A stretch of DNA of 64,000 bases from Eggerthellaceae bacterium (lineage in GTDB: Bacteria; Actinomycetota; Coriobacteriia; Coriobacteriales; Eggerthellaceae). Both the position numbers and the translations under genes were made by a program. Location of the stretch: contig CAJTDS010000004.1 of the NCBI GenBank assembly GCA_910575165.1, positions 1-64,000 on the forward strand, in the 5' to 3' direction. The notes under the pieces were generated by a model. It did no database searches. It saw only the letters and a list, made by a program, of their open reading frames with translations, and was not told the origin of the DNA. Of the stretch, positions 52,837 through 62,258 are shown piece after piece. The first letter of the stretch is position 1. Every line of letters starts with the position of its first letter.

Positions 52837-53769
52837 CTAGCTTTCCAGGTACTGCAGCAGGGCGGGCCAGTTGCTGGCGGCGGTCTGGTAGCCTTCCTCG
52901 TAGAGGGCCAGCAGTTTCTCCGGGTCCTTCTCCATGGAACCTACCTGCACTGGCTTGGGCGGACGGATGCGGAACAGGCGTCCCTCGTCATGCCAGCGGT
53001 CGATGGCTCGGTAGGTGCGGTTGTAGTCGATATGGCGGTTTGCCAGGCGCTCCACGTAGTAGGGGTAGTCGCGGTAGCGGGACGAGATGAGCGGCAAGAG
53101 CTTGTTGGCCGGCTTCACGTAGGTGGCGTCCTGGGTGAGCACCACGATGTTCTTGCGGCCTGTGCCGTTCATGATCCAGGAATGGACGATGGGTACGCTG
53201 TCGCAGGCCCCGCCGTCCAGCAGAAGCTTGCCGTCCACCTCCACGATCTGGCTGATGAGGGGCATGGAGGAAGAGGCGATCAGGTAGGGCATGTCCTTCT
53301 TGGCGTCTGCTATGAGATGGTAGTCCGCCTCGCCGGTTTCCAGGTTCGCGGAAACGGCTACCAGGTTCATGGGGGAGCAGTTGAAGCTGTCGTAGTCGAA
53401 GGGCAGCAGTCGGTCGGGGATGTCGTAGAAGGCGAACTCGCGCCCGAAGGCGTTGCCGGTGCGCACGTAGCTCTTAAGCGACATGTAGCGCCAGTCGTCG
53501 CAGAACACTACGTTCTGCAGGCAGGTTCGCCCGCGGGCGCCGGCCACGTAGTAGTAGCCGGTAAGGGCTCCAGCCGACGTGCCGATGACGTTTTCGCAGA
53601 GCAGCCCCTGGTCCATGAGGAAATCCAGCACGCCTGCGGTGAACTGACCGCGCATGGCGCCCCCCTCGAGCACCAGGTTGACCGGCGATGCGGCACGCCC
53701 TTGCCACGCGGGCGGCTCGCAAGCCGATTCGCCACCGGCCGGGGAGGCTAAAAATGTTACCTGATTCAT
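52837..53769 (-). CDS. patatin-like phospholipase
   Basis: A 310-residue lipid acyl hydrolase of the patatin family. The oxyanion loop GGAMRG (about 36-41), nucleophile GTSAG (S65) and the DGG of the catalytic dyad (LLLDGGACDS, near 197) are all visible. No export signal is seen, so it probably acts in the cytoplasm on membrane lipids. ATG 53769 follows GGAAAGGA; a start 30 bases upstream overlaps that site. Substrate unknown. Confidence 0.88.
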   Translation of the reverse strand: MNQVTFLASPAGGESACEPPAWQGRAASPVNLVLEGGAMRGQFTAGVLDFLMDQGLLCENVIGTSAGALTGYYYVAGARGRTCLQNVVFCDDWRYMSLKSYVRTGNAFGREFAFYDIPDRLLPFDYDSFNCSPMNLVAVSANLETGEADYHLIADAKKDMPYLIASSSMPLISQIVEVDGKLLLDGGACDSVPIVHSWIMNGTGRKNIVVLTQDATYVKPANKLLPLISSRYRDYPYYVERLANRHIDYNRTYRAIDRWHDEGRLFRIRPPKPVQVGSMEKDPEKLLALYEEGYQTAASNWPALLQYLES

Positions 53770-53946
53770 GCCAAATCCTTTCCAGGTTCCTGCTACCATA
53801 GTCTAAGTCATTTCGTCAGCCTTGAACCGGCACGTTCTCCTTTCGGTTCGCTTCCAATATTGCTACGGAAGGGGACGCGCTCTTCTGAGCGGGTGCGGAA
53901 AGGGATAGACTGGCACGAACATGCCGCAGAGCCGCGGAACCGCGGC

Positions 53947-53977
53947 CTCCGAAGGCGCCCCGAGGGAGCCTTCGGAG
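53947..53977 (+). promoter_or_regulatory. leader hairpin before trxA
   Basis: CTCCGAAGGC (53947-53956) pairs perfectly with GCCTTCGGAG (53968-53977), 22 bp before the trxA start and just ahead of its GAGGAGG ribosome site. With no T run, it is more likely an mRNA stabiliser or translational control stem than a terminator. Confidence 0.5.
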
Positions 53978-53998
53978 TTACAACGAGGAGGAATTACC

Positions 53999-54307
53999 AT
54001 GGCAGAGATCGTTTCATCGAGCGACTTCCAATCCAAGGTCCTGGACGCTACCGAACCGGTGCTCGTGGACTTCTTCGCTACGTGGTGCGGTCCGTGCAAG
54101 ATGATCGCGCCCACCGTGGACGAGGTGGCTGCCGAAGTGGCCGGTCGTGCGCACGTGGTGAAGGTGGACATCGACGCGAGCCCCGATATCGCCAGCCGTT
54201 ACGGCGTCATGTCCGTGCCGACGCTTGTCGTGTTTCAGGGCGGTCAGCCGGTACGTCAGGCCGTGGGCGTGCAGCCGAAGCAGAACCTGTTGGCGATGCT
54301 TGGCTAG
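53999..54307 (+). CDS. trxA: thioredoxin
   Basis: Reduces protein disulfides in the cytoplasm. 102 residues with the active site FFATWCGPCKM (C30, C33), the structural aspartate in VDFF and the cis-proline SVPTLV. ATG 53999 after GAGGAGG. Its reductase follows 118 bp downstream. Confidence 0.96.
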   Translation: MAEIVSSSDFQSKVLDATEPVLVDFFATWCGPCKMIAPTVDEVAAEVAGRAHVVKVDIDASPDIASRYGVMSVPTLVVFQGGQPVRQAVGVQPKQNLLAMLG

Positions 54308-54425
54308 GCCGGCCGTTGCAAGCTGTTGTCAACCAGCGTAGCGGGCGCGCCGAACGGGGCCTTAGGGCTTGCGGTTCGGCGCGCTTGCGCGTTCGTTGGG
54401 CGTGAAGAAGAGAGGTAGCGGGTCG

Positions 54426-55412
54426 ATGGAAGAGAAGAACTATATTCCCAAGTCCGAATCGGCCAAGGCTGCGGCGGGAAGCGCTGTGGATGTGGCCGTC
54501 ATAGGCGCCGGCCCGGCGGGGCTCACCGCTGCGCTCTACGCGGCGCGGGCGGGGCTGAGCTGCATGCTGTTTGAGCGCATGGTGGCCGGAGGGCAGCTGG
54601 GCCAGACCGAGCACGTGGAGAACTATCCGGGGTTTCCCGAGGGGGTCAACGGCTTCGAGCTGGCTTTCGCCATGAGGCAGCAGGCCGAGCGCTTCGGCGC
54701 ACGGTTCGTGGGCGAAGAGGTGGTTTCGGTTGATTTCTCCAAGCCGGCGAAGGTGCTCTCCACTGCCTTCGGCAGCTACCAGGCCCGCACCGTCATCGTG
54801 GCCACCGGCGCCCGCGCCCGCAAGCTGGACGTGCCCCTGGAGGATGCGCTGGCCGGGCGGGGCGTGTCCTATTGCGCCACCTGCGACGGCAACTTCTTCC
54901 GCGGCAAGACCGTGGCCGTGGTGGGCGGGGGCAACACTGCCGTGGCCGACGCCATCTACCTGTCGCGTATCTGCGAGAAGGTGCTGCTGGTGCACCGGCG
55001 CGACACGCTGCGGGCCACCAAGGTGTACCACGAACGCCTGCAGGAGCTGCCCAACGTGGAATTCTACTGGAACAGCCAGGTGAAAGGGCTTGTGGCCGAG
55101 GATGGCAAGCTGGCAGGGCTTCGCATCGAGCAGACGAGCGAGGACGGTGCGCCCCGTATGCTCACCGTGTCGGCTGCGGGGCTGTTCGTGGCCGTGGGTA
55201 CCCAGCCCAACAGCGAGTTCCTGCGCGACGCGCTGGAGCTGAACGAGAAGGGCTACGTGGTGGCGGGGGAGACGGGTACGACGTCGGTGCCCGGCGTGTT
55301 CGCGGCGGGGGACGTGCGCGCCAAGTCGCTGCGCCAGGTGGTGACGGCTGCGGGAGACGGCGCGGTGTGCGCGGAACAGGCCTCTGCCTATTTGGCCGCC
55401 TCGGAGGCTTAG
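54426..55412 (+). CDS. trxB: thioredoxin reductase
   Basis: Flavoprotein passing NADPH electrons to thioredoxin. 328 residues with the FAD motif VIGAGPAGLTAA near 25-36, redox pair CATC (C150, C153), NAD(P) motif VVGGGNTAV and GDVRAKSLRQV at the C-terminus. The first 20 residues are a charged leader not found in E. coli TrxB. ATG 54426 follows AGAGAGG; an upstream in-frame ATG at 54369 has no ribosome site. Confidence 0.94.
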   Translation: MEEKNYIPKSESAKAAAGSAVDVAVIGAGPAGLTAALYAARAGLSCMLFERMVAGGQLGQTEHVENYPGFPEGVNGFELAFAMRQQAERFGARFVGEEVVSVDFSKPAKVLSTAFGSYQARTVIVATGARARKLDVPLEDALAGRGVSYCATCDGNFFRGKTVAVVGGGNTAVADAIYLSRICEKVLLVHRRDTLRATKVYHERLQELPNVEFYWNSQVKGLVAEDGKLAGLRIEQTSEDGAPRMLTVSAAGLFVAVGTQPNSEFLRDALELNEKGYVVAGETGTTSVPGVFAAGDVRAKSLRQVVTAAGDGAVCAEQASAYLAASEA

Positions 55413-55435
55413 GGAGGTTGCAAGCCGCAGATGTG

Positions 55436-55495
55436 GCAGCGCATGGCGGCGGGGTTCTGCAGGAAATTGCGCAGAACCCCGCCGCCATGCGCTGC
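55436..55495. repeat. perfect 25-bp palindrome, core shared with 14645-14706
   Basis: Arms at 55436-55460 and 55471-55495 are perfectly complementary around AGGAAATTGC. The inner section GGGGTTCTGC / GCAGAACCCC and its loop match the 14645-14706 palindrome, while outer arms differ but still pair. Located 23 bp after trxB, no T run follows. Confidence 0.9.
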
Positions 55496-55505
55496 TAAAG
55501 CATGC

Positions 55506-55538
55506 GACAGGCGGTCGGCGGGCCGACAGGCGGTCGGC
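55506..55538 (+). repeat. 14-bp tandem repeat upstream of prfA
   Basis: GACAGGCGGTCGGC occurs at 55506-55519 and 55525-55538, 19 bp apart. Possible protein-binding repeat or slippage product. Confidence 0.7.
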
Positions 55539-55631
55539 AGCAGGTTGGACGGCGATAGGGGCCTTCGGAGGCCGCCCGGGCGTATGCGCTTGTGTAATCG
55601 CCTGCCATAGGCTCACAGCGGTTGCGTCCTT

Positions 55632-55640
55632 TGCTACAAT
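55632..55640 (+). promoter_or_regulatory. prfA promoter, extended -10
   Basis: TGCTACAAT, the same word as before adk, 44 bp ahead of the prfA start codon. Confidence 0.55.
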
Positions 55641-55683
55641 GCCCATTTACGAGTCAATGACGTTTTGAAGGATTGCGCCCGCT

Positions 55684-56766
55684 ATGCAAGATACCGATAT
55701 GCGAGAGAAGCTCGTCAAGCTTGTTGCCGCCTACGAGGAGCTCCAGGCCAAGATGGGCGACCCGGCCGTGCTGGCCAACCAGAAGGAGTACAACCGCCTG
55801 GCCAAAGAGTACGCGAACCAGGGGCCCCTGGTGGCGAAGGCTCGCCAGTACGTGCAGGCTGTGGACGATCTGGCCGAGGCCAAGGAGATGCTTTCCGACG
55901 CGGACATGAAGGAGTTCGCCCAGGAGGAGATCGCCCGCATAGAGGGCCAGCTGCCCCAGCTGGAGGACGACATCAAGTTCATGCTGATCCCGGCCGACCC
56001 TGCCGACGAGAAGGACATCATCGTGGAGATCCGCGCTGCCGCTGGCGGCGACGAGGCGGCCATCTTCGCCGGCGATCTGTACCGCATGTACGAGCGCTTC
56101 GCCAGCGAGCAGGGCTGGAAGACCGAGACCATGGACGTGTCCCCCTCCGAGGCGGGCGGCTACAAGGAAATACAGTTCAAGGTCAAGGGCGACAAGGTGT
56201 ACTCGGTCATGAAGTTCGAAAGCGGCGTTCATCGCGTGCAGCGCGTGCCCAAGACCGAGAGCCAGGGGCGCATCCACACCTCAACGGCCACCGTGGCGGT
56301 GCTTCCCGAAGCTGACGAGGTTGAGGTGGAGATTAACGAGAACGACCTGCGCATCGACGTGTACCGCGCCGGAGGCCCGGGCGGCCAGTGCGTGAACACC
56401 ACCGACTCCGCCGTGCGCATCACGCATCTGCCCAGCGGCCTTGTGGTGCAGTCCCAGGACCAGAAGTCCCAGCTGCAGAACAAGATCGCCGCCATGGCCG
56501 TGCTGCGCGCGCGCCTGTACGAGAAGATGCTCGCCGAGCAGCAGGCGGCCGAGGGCGCTCAGCGCCTGGCCCAGATTGGCTCGGGAGACCGCGCCGAGAA
56601 GATCCGCACCTACAACGGCCCGCAGGACCGCGTGACCGACCATCGCATCGGCTACAACGGCACCTACAACGGGGTGCTGCTGGGCAACGGCGGATCGGGG
56701 CTTGCCGAGCTCATCACGGCGCTTCAGGCGGCGGACCGCGCCCAGAAGCTCGAAGAAGCGGTCTAG
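55684..56766 (+). CDS. prfA: peptide chain release factor 1
   Basis: Terminates translation at UAA/UAG. 360 residues with the peptide-anticodon PxT as PKT in [14 protein letters not shown], and GGQ near 234 in [10 protein letters not shown], the methylation target of the PrmC encoded next. ATG 55684; a second ATG five codons later is possible. Confidence 0.97.
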   Translation: MQDTDMREKLVKLVAAYEELQAKMGDPAVLANQKEYNRLAKEYANQGPLVAKARQYVQAVDDLAEAKEMLSDADMKEFAQEEIARIEGQLPQLEDDIKFMLIPADPADEKDIIVEIRAAAGGDEAAIFAGDLYRMYERFASEQGWKTETMDVSPSEAGGYKEIQFKVKGDKVYSVMKFESGVHRVQRVPKTESQGRIHTSTATVAVLPEADEVEVEINENDLRIDVYRAGGPGGQCVNTTDSAVRITHLPSGLVVQSQDQKSQLQNKIAAMAVLRARLYEKMLAEQQAAEGAQRLAQIGSGDRAEKIRTYNGPQDRVTDHRIGYNGTYNGVLLGNGGSGLAELITALQAADRAQKLEEAV

Positions 56767-56769
56767 GGG

Positions 56770-57957
56770 ATGGGCTTGCCCAGCACCCAGGAGGCCCCCG
56801 ATGCCCGCTGGACGGTGAAGGCGGCTCTGGACTGGACCGTATCCTATCTTGAGCGCCACGGCGACGAGCACCCGCGCCAGTCGGCGGAGTGGCTGCTGTC
56901 CCACGGCTGCGGGCTGTCTCGCATTCAGCTCTACATGAATTTCGAGCGGGAGCTTTCCGCGGACGAACGCGCGTGGCTGCGCCAGGCCGTCGCTCGCCGA
57001 GGCGCCGGCGAGCCTTTGCAGTACATCACCGGCGAGGTGGCCTTCCGCCATATCACCGTGAAGGTGCGCCCCGGCGTGCTGATTCCCCGGCCCGAGACCG
57101 AAGTGCTCGTGAGCGAGGTGCTCGCCGAGCTTCCCGCCCCCAAGCGACGGGTGGCCCTGGACTCCACCATCGAGGCCTGGGAGGGGGACGTGCTCATCGA
57201 GGCCGCCCGCGCCGAAGCGGCTCAGCAGGGCGCCGCTTTGCAGCCCTTCGCGCCTGCGGGTTCCGCCGCATCCGACGGCATGCTCCCCGAAGAGCAGGAC
57301 GAGCCCCAGGTGCCGCCGGCTGTGTTCGAGTCGTTCGGGACCCGCGTTGCCGACGAGCCGGAACCGGACGAAGATCAGCCTGCCTCGGTGCCCGATGCCT
57401 CGTCGGCTGCGCAAGCGTCGGCTGCCGATGGCGTGCTGCTGGTGGCTGACATCGGCACCGGCAGCGGGTGCATCGCCTGTTCGCTGGCCCAAGAGCATGG
57501 CGATGTGCGCGTGATCGCCACCGATGTGAGCGACGAAGCCCTGGGGTTGGCCCGCGAGAACGTGCGCAGCCTGGGGCTGGATGCGGTGGTGAAGGTCATT
57601 CGCAGCGATCTTGCTTCGGCCATTCCCGAGCGCTACCGGGGGCGATTGGACGCCGTGGTGTCGAACCCACCCTACATCCCCACGGCTGTGATGGCCTCGC
57701 TCTCGCCCGAGGTGGCCGCGTTCGAGCCGTCCTTGGCCCTGGACGGGGGAGTCGATGGTCTGGACGTGTTCCGTCGGCTGACGCCCCAGGCCCTGGCCTT
57801 CCTGAAGTCGGGAGGCATTTTCGCCTGCGAGCTTCACGAGACCTGCCTGGACGATGCGGCCGCCATTGCGCGCGCAGGCGGATTCTCCGACGTGCGCGCA
57901 GTGAAGGACTTAGCAGGCCGCCCCCGCGTGCTGGTCGCGAGGAAGTCGCTTGAGTAG
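56770..57957 (+). CDS. prmC: release-factor glutamine methyltransferase with inserted segment
   Basis: Methylates the GGQ glutamine of RF1/RF2 using SAM. N-terminal helical domain (about 15-100), then RPETE at 107-111. About 95 extra residues (122-220, Ala/Glu/Pro-rich, acidic) separate this from the SAM loop ADIGTGSGCIA at 226-236. NPPY near 299 is the substrate site. Total 395 residues versus about 280 typically. ATG 56770, 3 bp after prfA. The insertion has no cysteine or obvious motif and is probably flexible. Confidence 0.93.
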   Translation: MGLPSTQEAPDARWTVKAALDWTVSYLERHGDEHPRQSAEWLLSHGCGLSRIQLYMNFERELSADERAWLRQAVARRGAGEPLQYITGEVAFRHITVKVRPGVLIPRPETEVLVSEVLAELPAPKRRVALDSTIEAWEGDVLIEAARAEAAQQGAALQPFAPAGSAASDGMLPEEQDEPQVPPAVFESFGTRVADEPEPDEDQPASVPDASSAAQASAADGVLLVADIGTGSGCIACSLAQEHGDVRVIATDVSDEALGLARENVRSLGLDAVVKVIRSDLASAIPERYRGRLDAVVSNPPYIPTAVMASLSPEVAAFEPSLALDGGVDGLDVFRRLTPQALAFLKSGGIFACELHETCLDDAAAIARAGGFSDVRAVKDLAGRPRVLVARKSLE

Positions 57958-57967
57958 AGGGGGAGCC

Positions 57968-58795
57968 ATGGACTGCTCGCTGGAACTTATGCTGGACGGA
58001 GCCTGCGCGGTGATGCGCGAGCGGCTGGAAGGCCGCGCCCCGAAGGTGGGCCTTATCCTGGGGTCGGGCCTCAACCCTTTCGCCGAACAGGTACAAGACG
58101 CCGTCTTCATCTCCTACGGCGAGGTGCCGGGCATGCGCCGCTCCACCGCCAACGGGCATGTGGGGCGCTTCGTCTGCGGCACGGTGGAAGGCGTGGAGGT
58201 GCTGGTCATGCAGGGGCGCATCCACGGCTACGAGGGCGCTTCCGCCCAGGAGGTGGCCTTCCCCGTGTGGCTTATGGACCGGCTGGGCGTGGGTACGCTC
58301 ATCACCACCAACGCTGCCGGCGCTTTGAACGAGACGTACCAGGTGGGCGACTTCTGCCTGATGGCCGACCAGCTGAACTTCACCGGGCGAAACCCGGTGG
58401 CCGCGCAAGAGCCGGCTTTGCTGGCGCCGCGGTTCTTCAGCATGCTGGATGCCTTCGATCCGGGATGCCGCCGACTTGCCCTCGCCGTGGCGGAGCGCGA
58501 GGGCATTGCGGTGCGCGAGGGGGTGTACCTGGGTCTTTTAGGCCCTAGCTTCGAGACCCCCGCCGAGGTTCGCCTTTTCGCGTCATGGGGGGCCGACACC
58601 GTGGCCATGAGCGTGTGCGAGGAGGTTATCGCCGCGCGCCACGTGGGCATGCGGGTCGCGGGGCTGTCCCTGGTGACGAACATGGCCTGCGGCATTGGCG
58701 GGGCTAGCCCCAGCGATGAGGAGATCGTGGACGTGGCCGCTACGCGCCTGGACGATTTCTCCAAGCTCATGCGGGGCGTGATCGCAGGGCTGTAG
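57968..58795 (+). CDS. purine nucleoside phosphorylase (trimeric PNP-II type)
   Basis: Phosphorolyses purine nucleosides to base and ribose-1-phosphate. 275 residues with GLILGSGLNPF near 28-38, the GHVGRF loop, QGRIHGYEG, TNAAGALNETYQVGD and LGPSFETPAEVR: the signature set of the low-molecular-mass trimeric PNP family. ATG 57968 follows GAGGGGG. It is 10 bp after prmC and probably co-transcribed. Confidence 0.93.
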   Translation: MDCSLELMLDGACAVMRERLEGRAPKVGLILGSGLNPFAEQVQDAVFISYGEVPGMRRSTANGHVGRFVCGTVEGVEVLVMQGRIHGYEGASAQEVAFPVWLMDRLGVGTLITTNAAGALNETYQVGDFCLMADQLNFTGRNPVAAQEPALLAPRFFSMLDAFDPGCRRLALAVAEREGIAVREGVYLGLLGPSFETPAEVRLFASWGADTVAMSVCEEVIAARHVGMRVAGLSLVTNMACGIGGASPSDEEIVDVAATRLDDFSKLMRGVIAGL

Positions 58796-58804
58796 CCGGC
58801 GGCG

Positions 58805-61800
58805 CTACAGGATGTCGGCATCCAGGAGGTCGGCCCAGGAGTCGGCGTCAAGGCTGGCCAGCGAGGCGGCTCCTACGGCCACTACCTGGTCGGTCAGCTG
58901 GGACTTCGCCTGCTGCAGCTTGGCGATGCGCTCCTCTACGGTGCCTTTGGCGATCACGTTGACCACGCTTACCTCCCGGTTTTGCCCGATGCGGTGCGCC
59001 CGGTCGGTCGCCTGGTTCTGGGCGGCTGCGTTCCACCAGGGGTCGGCATGGATCACCACCGATGCGCCGGTGAGGTTAAGGCCCGTGCCGCCGGCTTTGA
59101 GCGACACCAGGAACAGCGGCGTGTCGTCTTTGTTGAAGCGGTCGACCAGCTGGAGCCGGCGCTTTGCCGGAGTCTTGCCCGTAATGGCGAAGTAGCGCAG
59201 CCCGTCGGCCTCGAAGCGGTGCGCAAGGATGTCGAGGAAGCTGGTGAACTGCGAGAACACCAGCACCTTCTGACCGCCGTCCACCGCCGAGGCCGTCAAT
59301 TCCACGATGGCGTCCACCTTCGCCGATCCACCCTTGTAGCTTTCGTAGACAAGGCTCGGGTCGCAGCAGAGCTGGCGCAGCCTGGTGAGCTCGGCCAGCA
59401 CTTTCACCCGCGAGGGCTGCTGCCGGGTGCCGTCGGCGCGCAAGGGCGCGGTGCCCCGACGGTGCGAGCGGGAGGCGCTTTCGTTCTTCTGCACGGTGAG
59501 CATCTCGCGCAGCTGCTGCTCGTGGGCGTCGTAGAGCCGGCGTTGCTCGGCCTCAAGGGGCACGTAGACGGCCGTCTCCCATTTGTCGGGCAGCTCGGTC
59601 AGCACGTCTTTCTTGCAGCGTCGGCAGATGAAGGGGGCGACGATCGCCCGCAGGCGCTCGGCCGCATGCTCGTCGCCGCCCACGATGGGTTCTTCGAAGC
59701 GCGTGCGGAAGCCGGCGTAGGGCCCCAGCAGCCCGGGCATGAGGAAGTCGAAGAGGCTCCACAGGTCGCTCAGGCGGTTCTCCAACGGCGTGCCGGTGAG
59801 CGCCACGCGGCATCGGGCGCTCAGGCGCTTGCAGCTGCGGGCGACGAGCGTGGCCGGGTTCTTGATGTGCTGGGCCTCGTCCAAGGCGCACAGGCCGAAC
59901 TCGGTTCGCCGGTAGTCGTCGGCGTCCGCCCGCAGGGAGTCGTAGGAGGTGACCAGCACATCGGGCGCTTTGGGCCCCTGCAGGCTGCGCAGCGCGGCCA
60001 AGCGTTCCGGCTTCGAGCCGTGGGCAACCGTGACCGCCAGGTGCGGCGCGAAGCGCTCGAACTCCGCCAGCCAGTTGTACAGCAATGAGGCCGGGCACAC
60101 GATGAGCGCGGGGCCGCAGCCGGGATGTTCCTGCGCGCGGTAGGCGATGAGGCTTATCAGCTGGACGGACTTGCCGAGCCCCATCTCGTCGGCCAGCACG
60201 GCGCCGAAGCCCGCCTCCATGCGCGCCGCCAGCCACGCGAAGCCCTCTCGCTGGTAGGGGCGCAGCGCAGACGCGGTGCACGGCGGCGGGGCGAAGCTCT
60301 CTTCGGTCGTCTTGCGCAGACGTTCCACGTAAGCGGCAAACGATCGGTCTCGGTCCAGGTCGGCTTCATCGTCCAGGTAGAAGGCCCGATAGCTCGGCAG
60401 CTCCACTACGCCCGCCGAGAGCGCCTTCTGGCTGATGCCCATATCGTCGCTCAGCCGCTCCAGCTGCGAGAGGTCCAGCGCCGCCACATCCACGAACGCG
60501 CCGCTTTTCAGCCGGTGGAACCGACGGCGCTTGCGGTAGCTGCCCAGAAGCGCCGCCAGTTCCGCTGCGGACAGGTCGTCGGAGCGCACGGAAAGCTGGA
60601 TCAGATTGCCCACGAGGGACACCCCCAGGCTGTAGCGCGGGGTGCCGTCCTTGATCAGCCGGTCGAACGCGGGCGTGGTGAACACCTCGCCCAGCTGTCG
60701 CATGAGGGGCAGCCCCTCGAACAGAAGCTCTCCCAGCGACCGCTCGTCGGCCAGGGGCAGGCAGGCGTTGGCGGGCTCGAAGAACCTCCGCAGCAACCCC
60801 AGGGCGCGCCCTTCTGCTTCCTCGTCGCGCGCCGGTGCCACGGTCTCGGCGGAGGAGTCGCTCTCTTCGCGGTAGCCGCACAGCAGGAAGCGCCGTTCGC
60901 CGTAGACGGCGAAGGCGTCACAGGTGACCAGGTCGTTCTCGCGGTCGAAGTAGAACTGCAGACGGCAGGGCACCGGGCGCAGCGCATCCAGGGACCGGGG
61001 AGCGCGTACAACGGCGGCCTCTTCGAGGGCGGGCAGCACCGCGGCGCAGAAGGCCGGCGCATCCTGCGGGGCCAGTGACAGCGTCGTCTCGCCTGCGGGC
61101 AGCACCGTCAGCAGCGGCGCGATGGCCGCCAGCTTGCCCGAGCAGCGCCAGATTGCGTGCGGACCGATGGCGTAGAGGCTCTCGCCCGAACAGAGGAACA
61201 GGCAGGAAGCGGGCAAATCCAGCGCGAACCCGCCATCCCGCTCGTAGAACTCCAGCTGCAGGTCGGGGTCGCCGTCGCAGATACGGTACTCCCCGCGCGC
61301 CGGCAGGCCGACCCCTTCGCTTTCCAGGGCAAGGGACCCGTTTCCCAAAGCGTCCAGCAGCTCGACCACGGCGTCGGTTGAAAGCTCCAGGCTGCGCCCG
61401 GCCGAGCCGCTGACGCCCCGCTGCGCCCCGTAGGCGCCGAAGGCGGCGCCGGCGCGGGCGGACAGCTGGCGGGCCAGGAAACGGTGGATGCGCTGGGCGC
61501 GGGGAGTGAGGCTTTCGGGAATATGGACGAAGGCGAGGCTCTTCCCGTAGCTGAAATACGACCCTTGCTGCATGAGGCCCACGAACTCGCCGATGCTCTT
61601 CATGACGTAGGTGCCCCCGGGCCCTTCCAGGCGAAACGATGCAGACCAGCTGCCGAACCGGCAGCGAAGCTCGACGAGCAGGTCGACCTTGCCGCTGGTC
61701 TTTGCGCGCTGACGCGCCCCGAAAAGCTCCACGACGTCCTTAAGGCCTCGGGTCGTTTCTGCTTGGCAGCGCAGGGCCGGGGGCTTGTAGCCGGCGAAGG

Positions 61801-62110
61801 AGACGGGCTCGTCGTTGTAGGCCAGGGCCAGGGCGACGCAATGCTTGCACATGCCGGCGTACTCGCGCCAGGCGGGGCAGGTGCACGCGTGGTCGACCAC
61901 CACGCCCTCCCGCTCGTCGAGGGTGACAGAGGCGCGGTAGGTGTCGCTCCAGCCGCTGGAGCTGGCGACGAAGGCGGACAGCACCGCGTCGGGGCCGTCG
62001 TAGGAGACCTTGCGCGAGGCGATGTTGCCGCCGCTTTCCGCGATGAGGCTGCCGCGCTCGAAGGATCGCGGAGAGCAGAGGCGGCGTATCTCCTGGGGCG
62101 GGACGGGCAT
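58805..62110 (-). CDS. SWIM zinc-finger SNF2-family helicase/ATPase
   Basis: A 1101-residue DNA-dependent ATPase. SWIM zinc motif at 76-90 (CTCP...CKH), a long middle region, then the SNF2 ATPase core from about 600: LADEMGLGKS near 640, DEAQHIKN near 742, TGTPLENRLSDLWSLF, and the helicase C-terminal part with FSQFTSFLDIL, TGKTPAKRR and DRAHRIGQNREVSV. Bacterial proteins of this kind are thought to remodel DNA or nucleoprotein; the partner is unknown. ATG 62110 follows AGGAGGGA. Convergent with the purine phosphorylase gene, only 9 bp apart. Confidence 0.93.
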   Translation of the reverse strand: MPVPPQEIRRLCSPRSFERGSLIAESGGNIASRKVSYDGPDAVLSAFVASSSGWSDTYRASVTLDEREGVVVDHACTCPAWREYAGMCKHCVALALAYNDEPVSFAGYKPPALRCQAETTRGLKDVVELFGARQRAKTSGKVDLLVELRCRFGSWSASFRLEGPGGTYVMKSIGEFVGLMQQGSYFSYGKSLAFVHIPESLTPRAQRIHRFLARQLSARAGAAFGAYGAQRGVSGSAGRSLELSTDAVVELLDALGNGSLALESEGVGLPARGEYRICDGDPDLQLEFYERDGGFALDLPASCLFLCSGESLYAIGPHAIWRCSGKLAAIAPLLTVLPAGETTLSLAPQDAPAFCAAVLPALEEAAVVRAPRSLDALRPVPCRLQFYFDRENDLVTCDAFAVYGERRFLLCGYREESDSSAETVAPARDEEAEGRALGLLRRFFEPANACLPLADERSLGELLFEGLPLMRQLGEVFTTPAFDRLIKDGTPRYSLGVSLVGNLIQLSVRSDDLSAAELAALLGSYRKRRRFHRLKSGAFVDVAALDLSQLERLSDDMGISQKALSAGVVELPSYRAFYLDDEADLDRDRSFAAYVERLRKTTEESFAPPPCTASALRPYQREGFAWLAARMEAGFGAVLADEMGLGKSVQLISLIAYRAQEHPGCGPALIVCPASLLYNWLAEFERFAPHLAVTVAHGSKPERLAALRSLQGPKAPDVLVTSYDSLRADADDYRRTEFGLCALDEAQHIKNPATLVARSCKRLSARCRVALTGTPLENRLSDLWSLFDFLMPGLLGPYAGFRTRFEEPIVGGDEHAAERLRAIVAPFICRRCKKDVLTELPDKWETAVYVPLEAEQRRLYDAHEQQLREMLTVQKNESASRSHRRGTAPLRADGTRQQPSRVKVLAELTRLRQLCCDPSLVYESYKGGSAKVDAIVELTASAVDGGQKVLVFSQFTSFLDILAHRFEADGLRYFAITGKTPAKRRLQLVDRFNKDDTPLFLVSLKAGGTGLNLTGASVVIHADPWWNAAAQNQATDRAHRIGQNREVSVVNVIAKGTVEERIAKLQQAKSQLTDQVVAVGAASLASLDADSWADLLDADIL

Positions 62111-62258
62111 GCTTCCCTCCTGTTCGGCGTTCTTGGGCTGCCTTGGCCGGCCACGCGGGACGGCGTGCGGCCCCTCGTTCGGGCGAAACAATCAGTATAG
62201 CCTATGGAGAAGGGGAATCGCTCCGGCGATGGGCGTTCGTCCGGGCCGCTTCTAGGGA

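Noticed and set aside
55436-55495. Perfect palindrome as an ordinary trxB terminator
   Set aside because: No T run follows and its core recurs at 14645-14706, so it is listed as a repeat.
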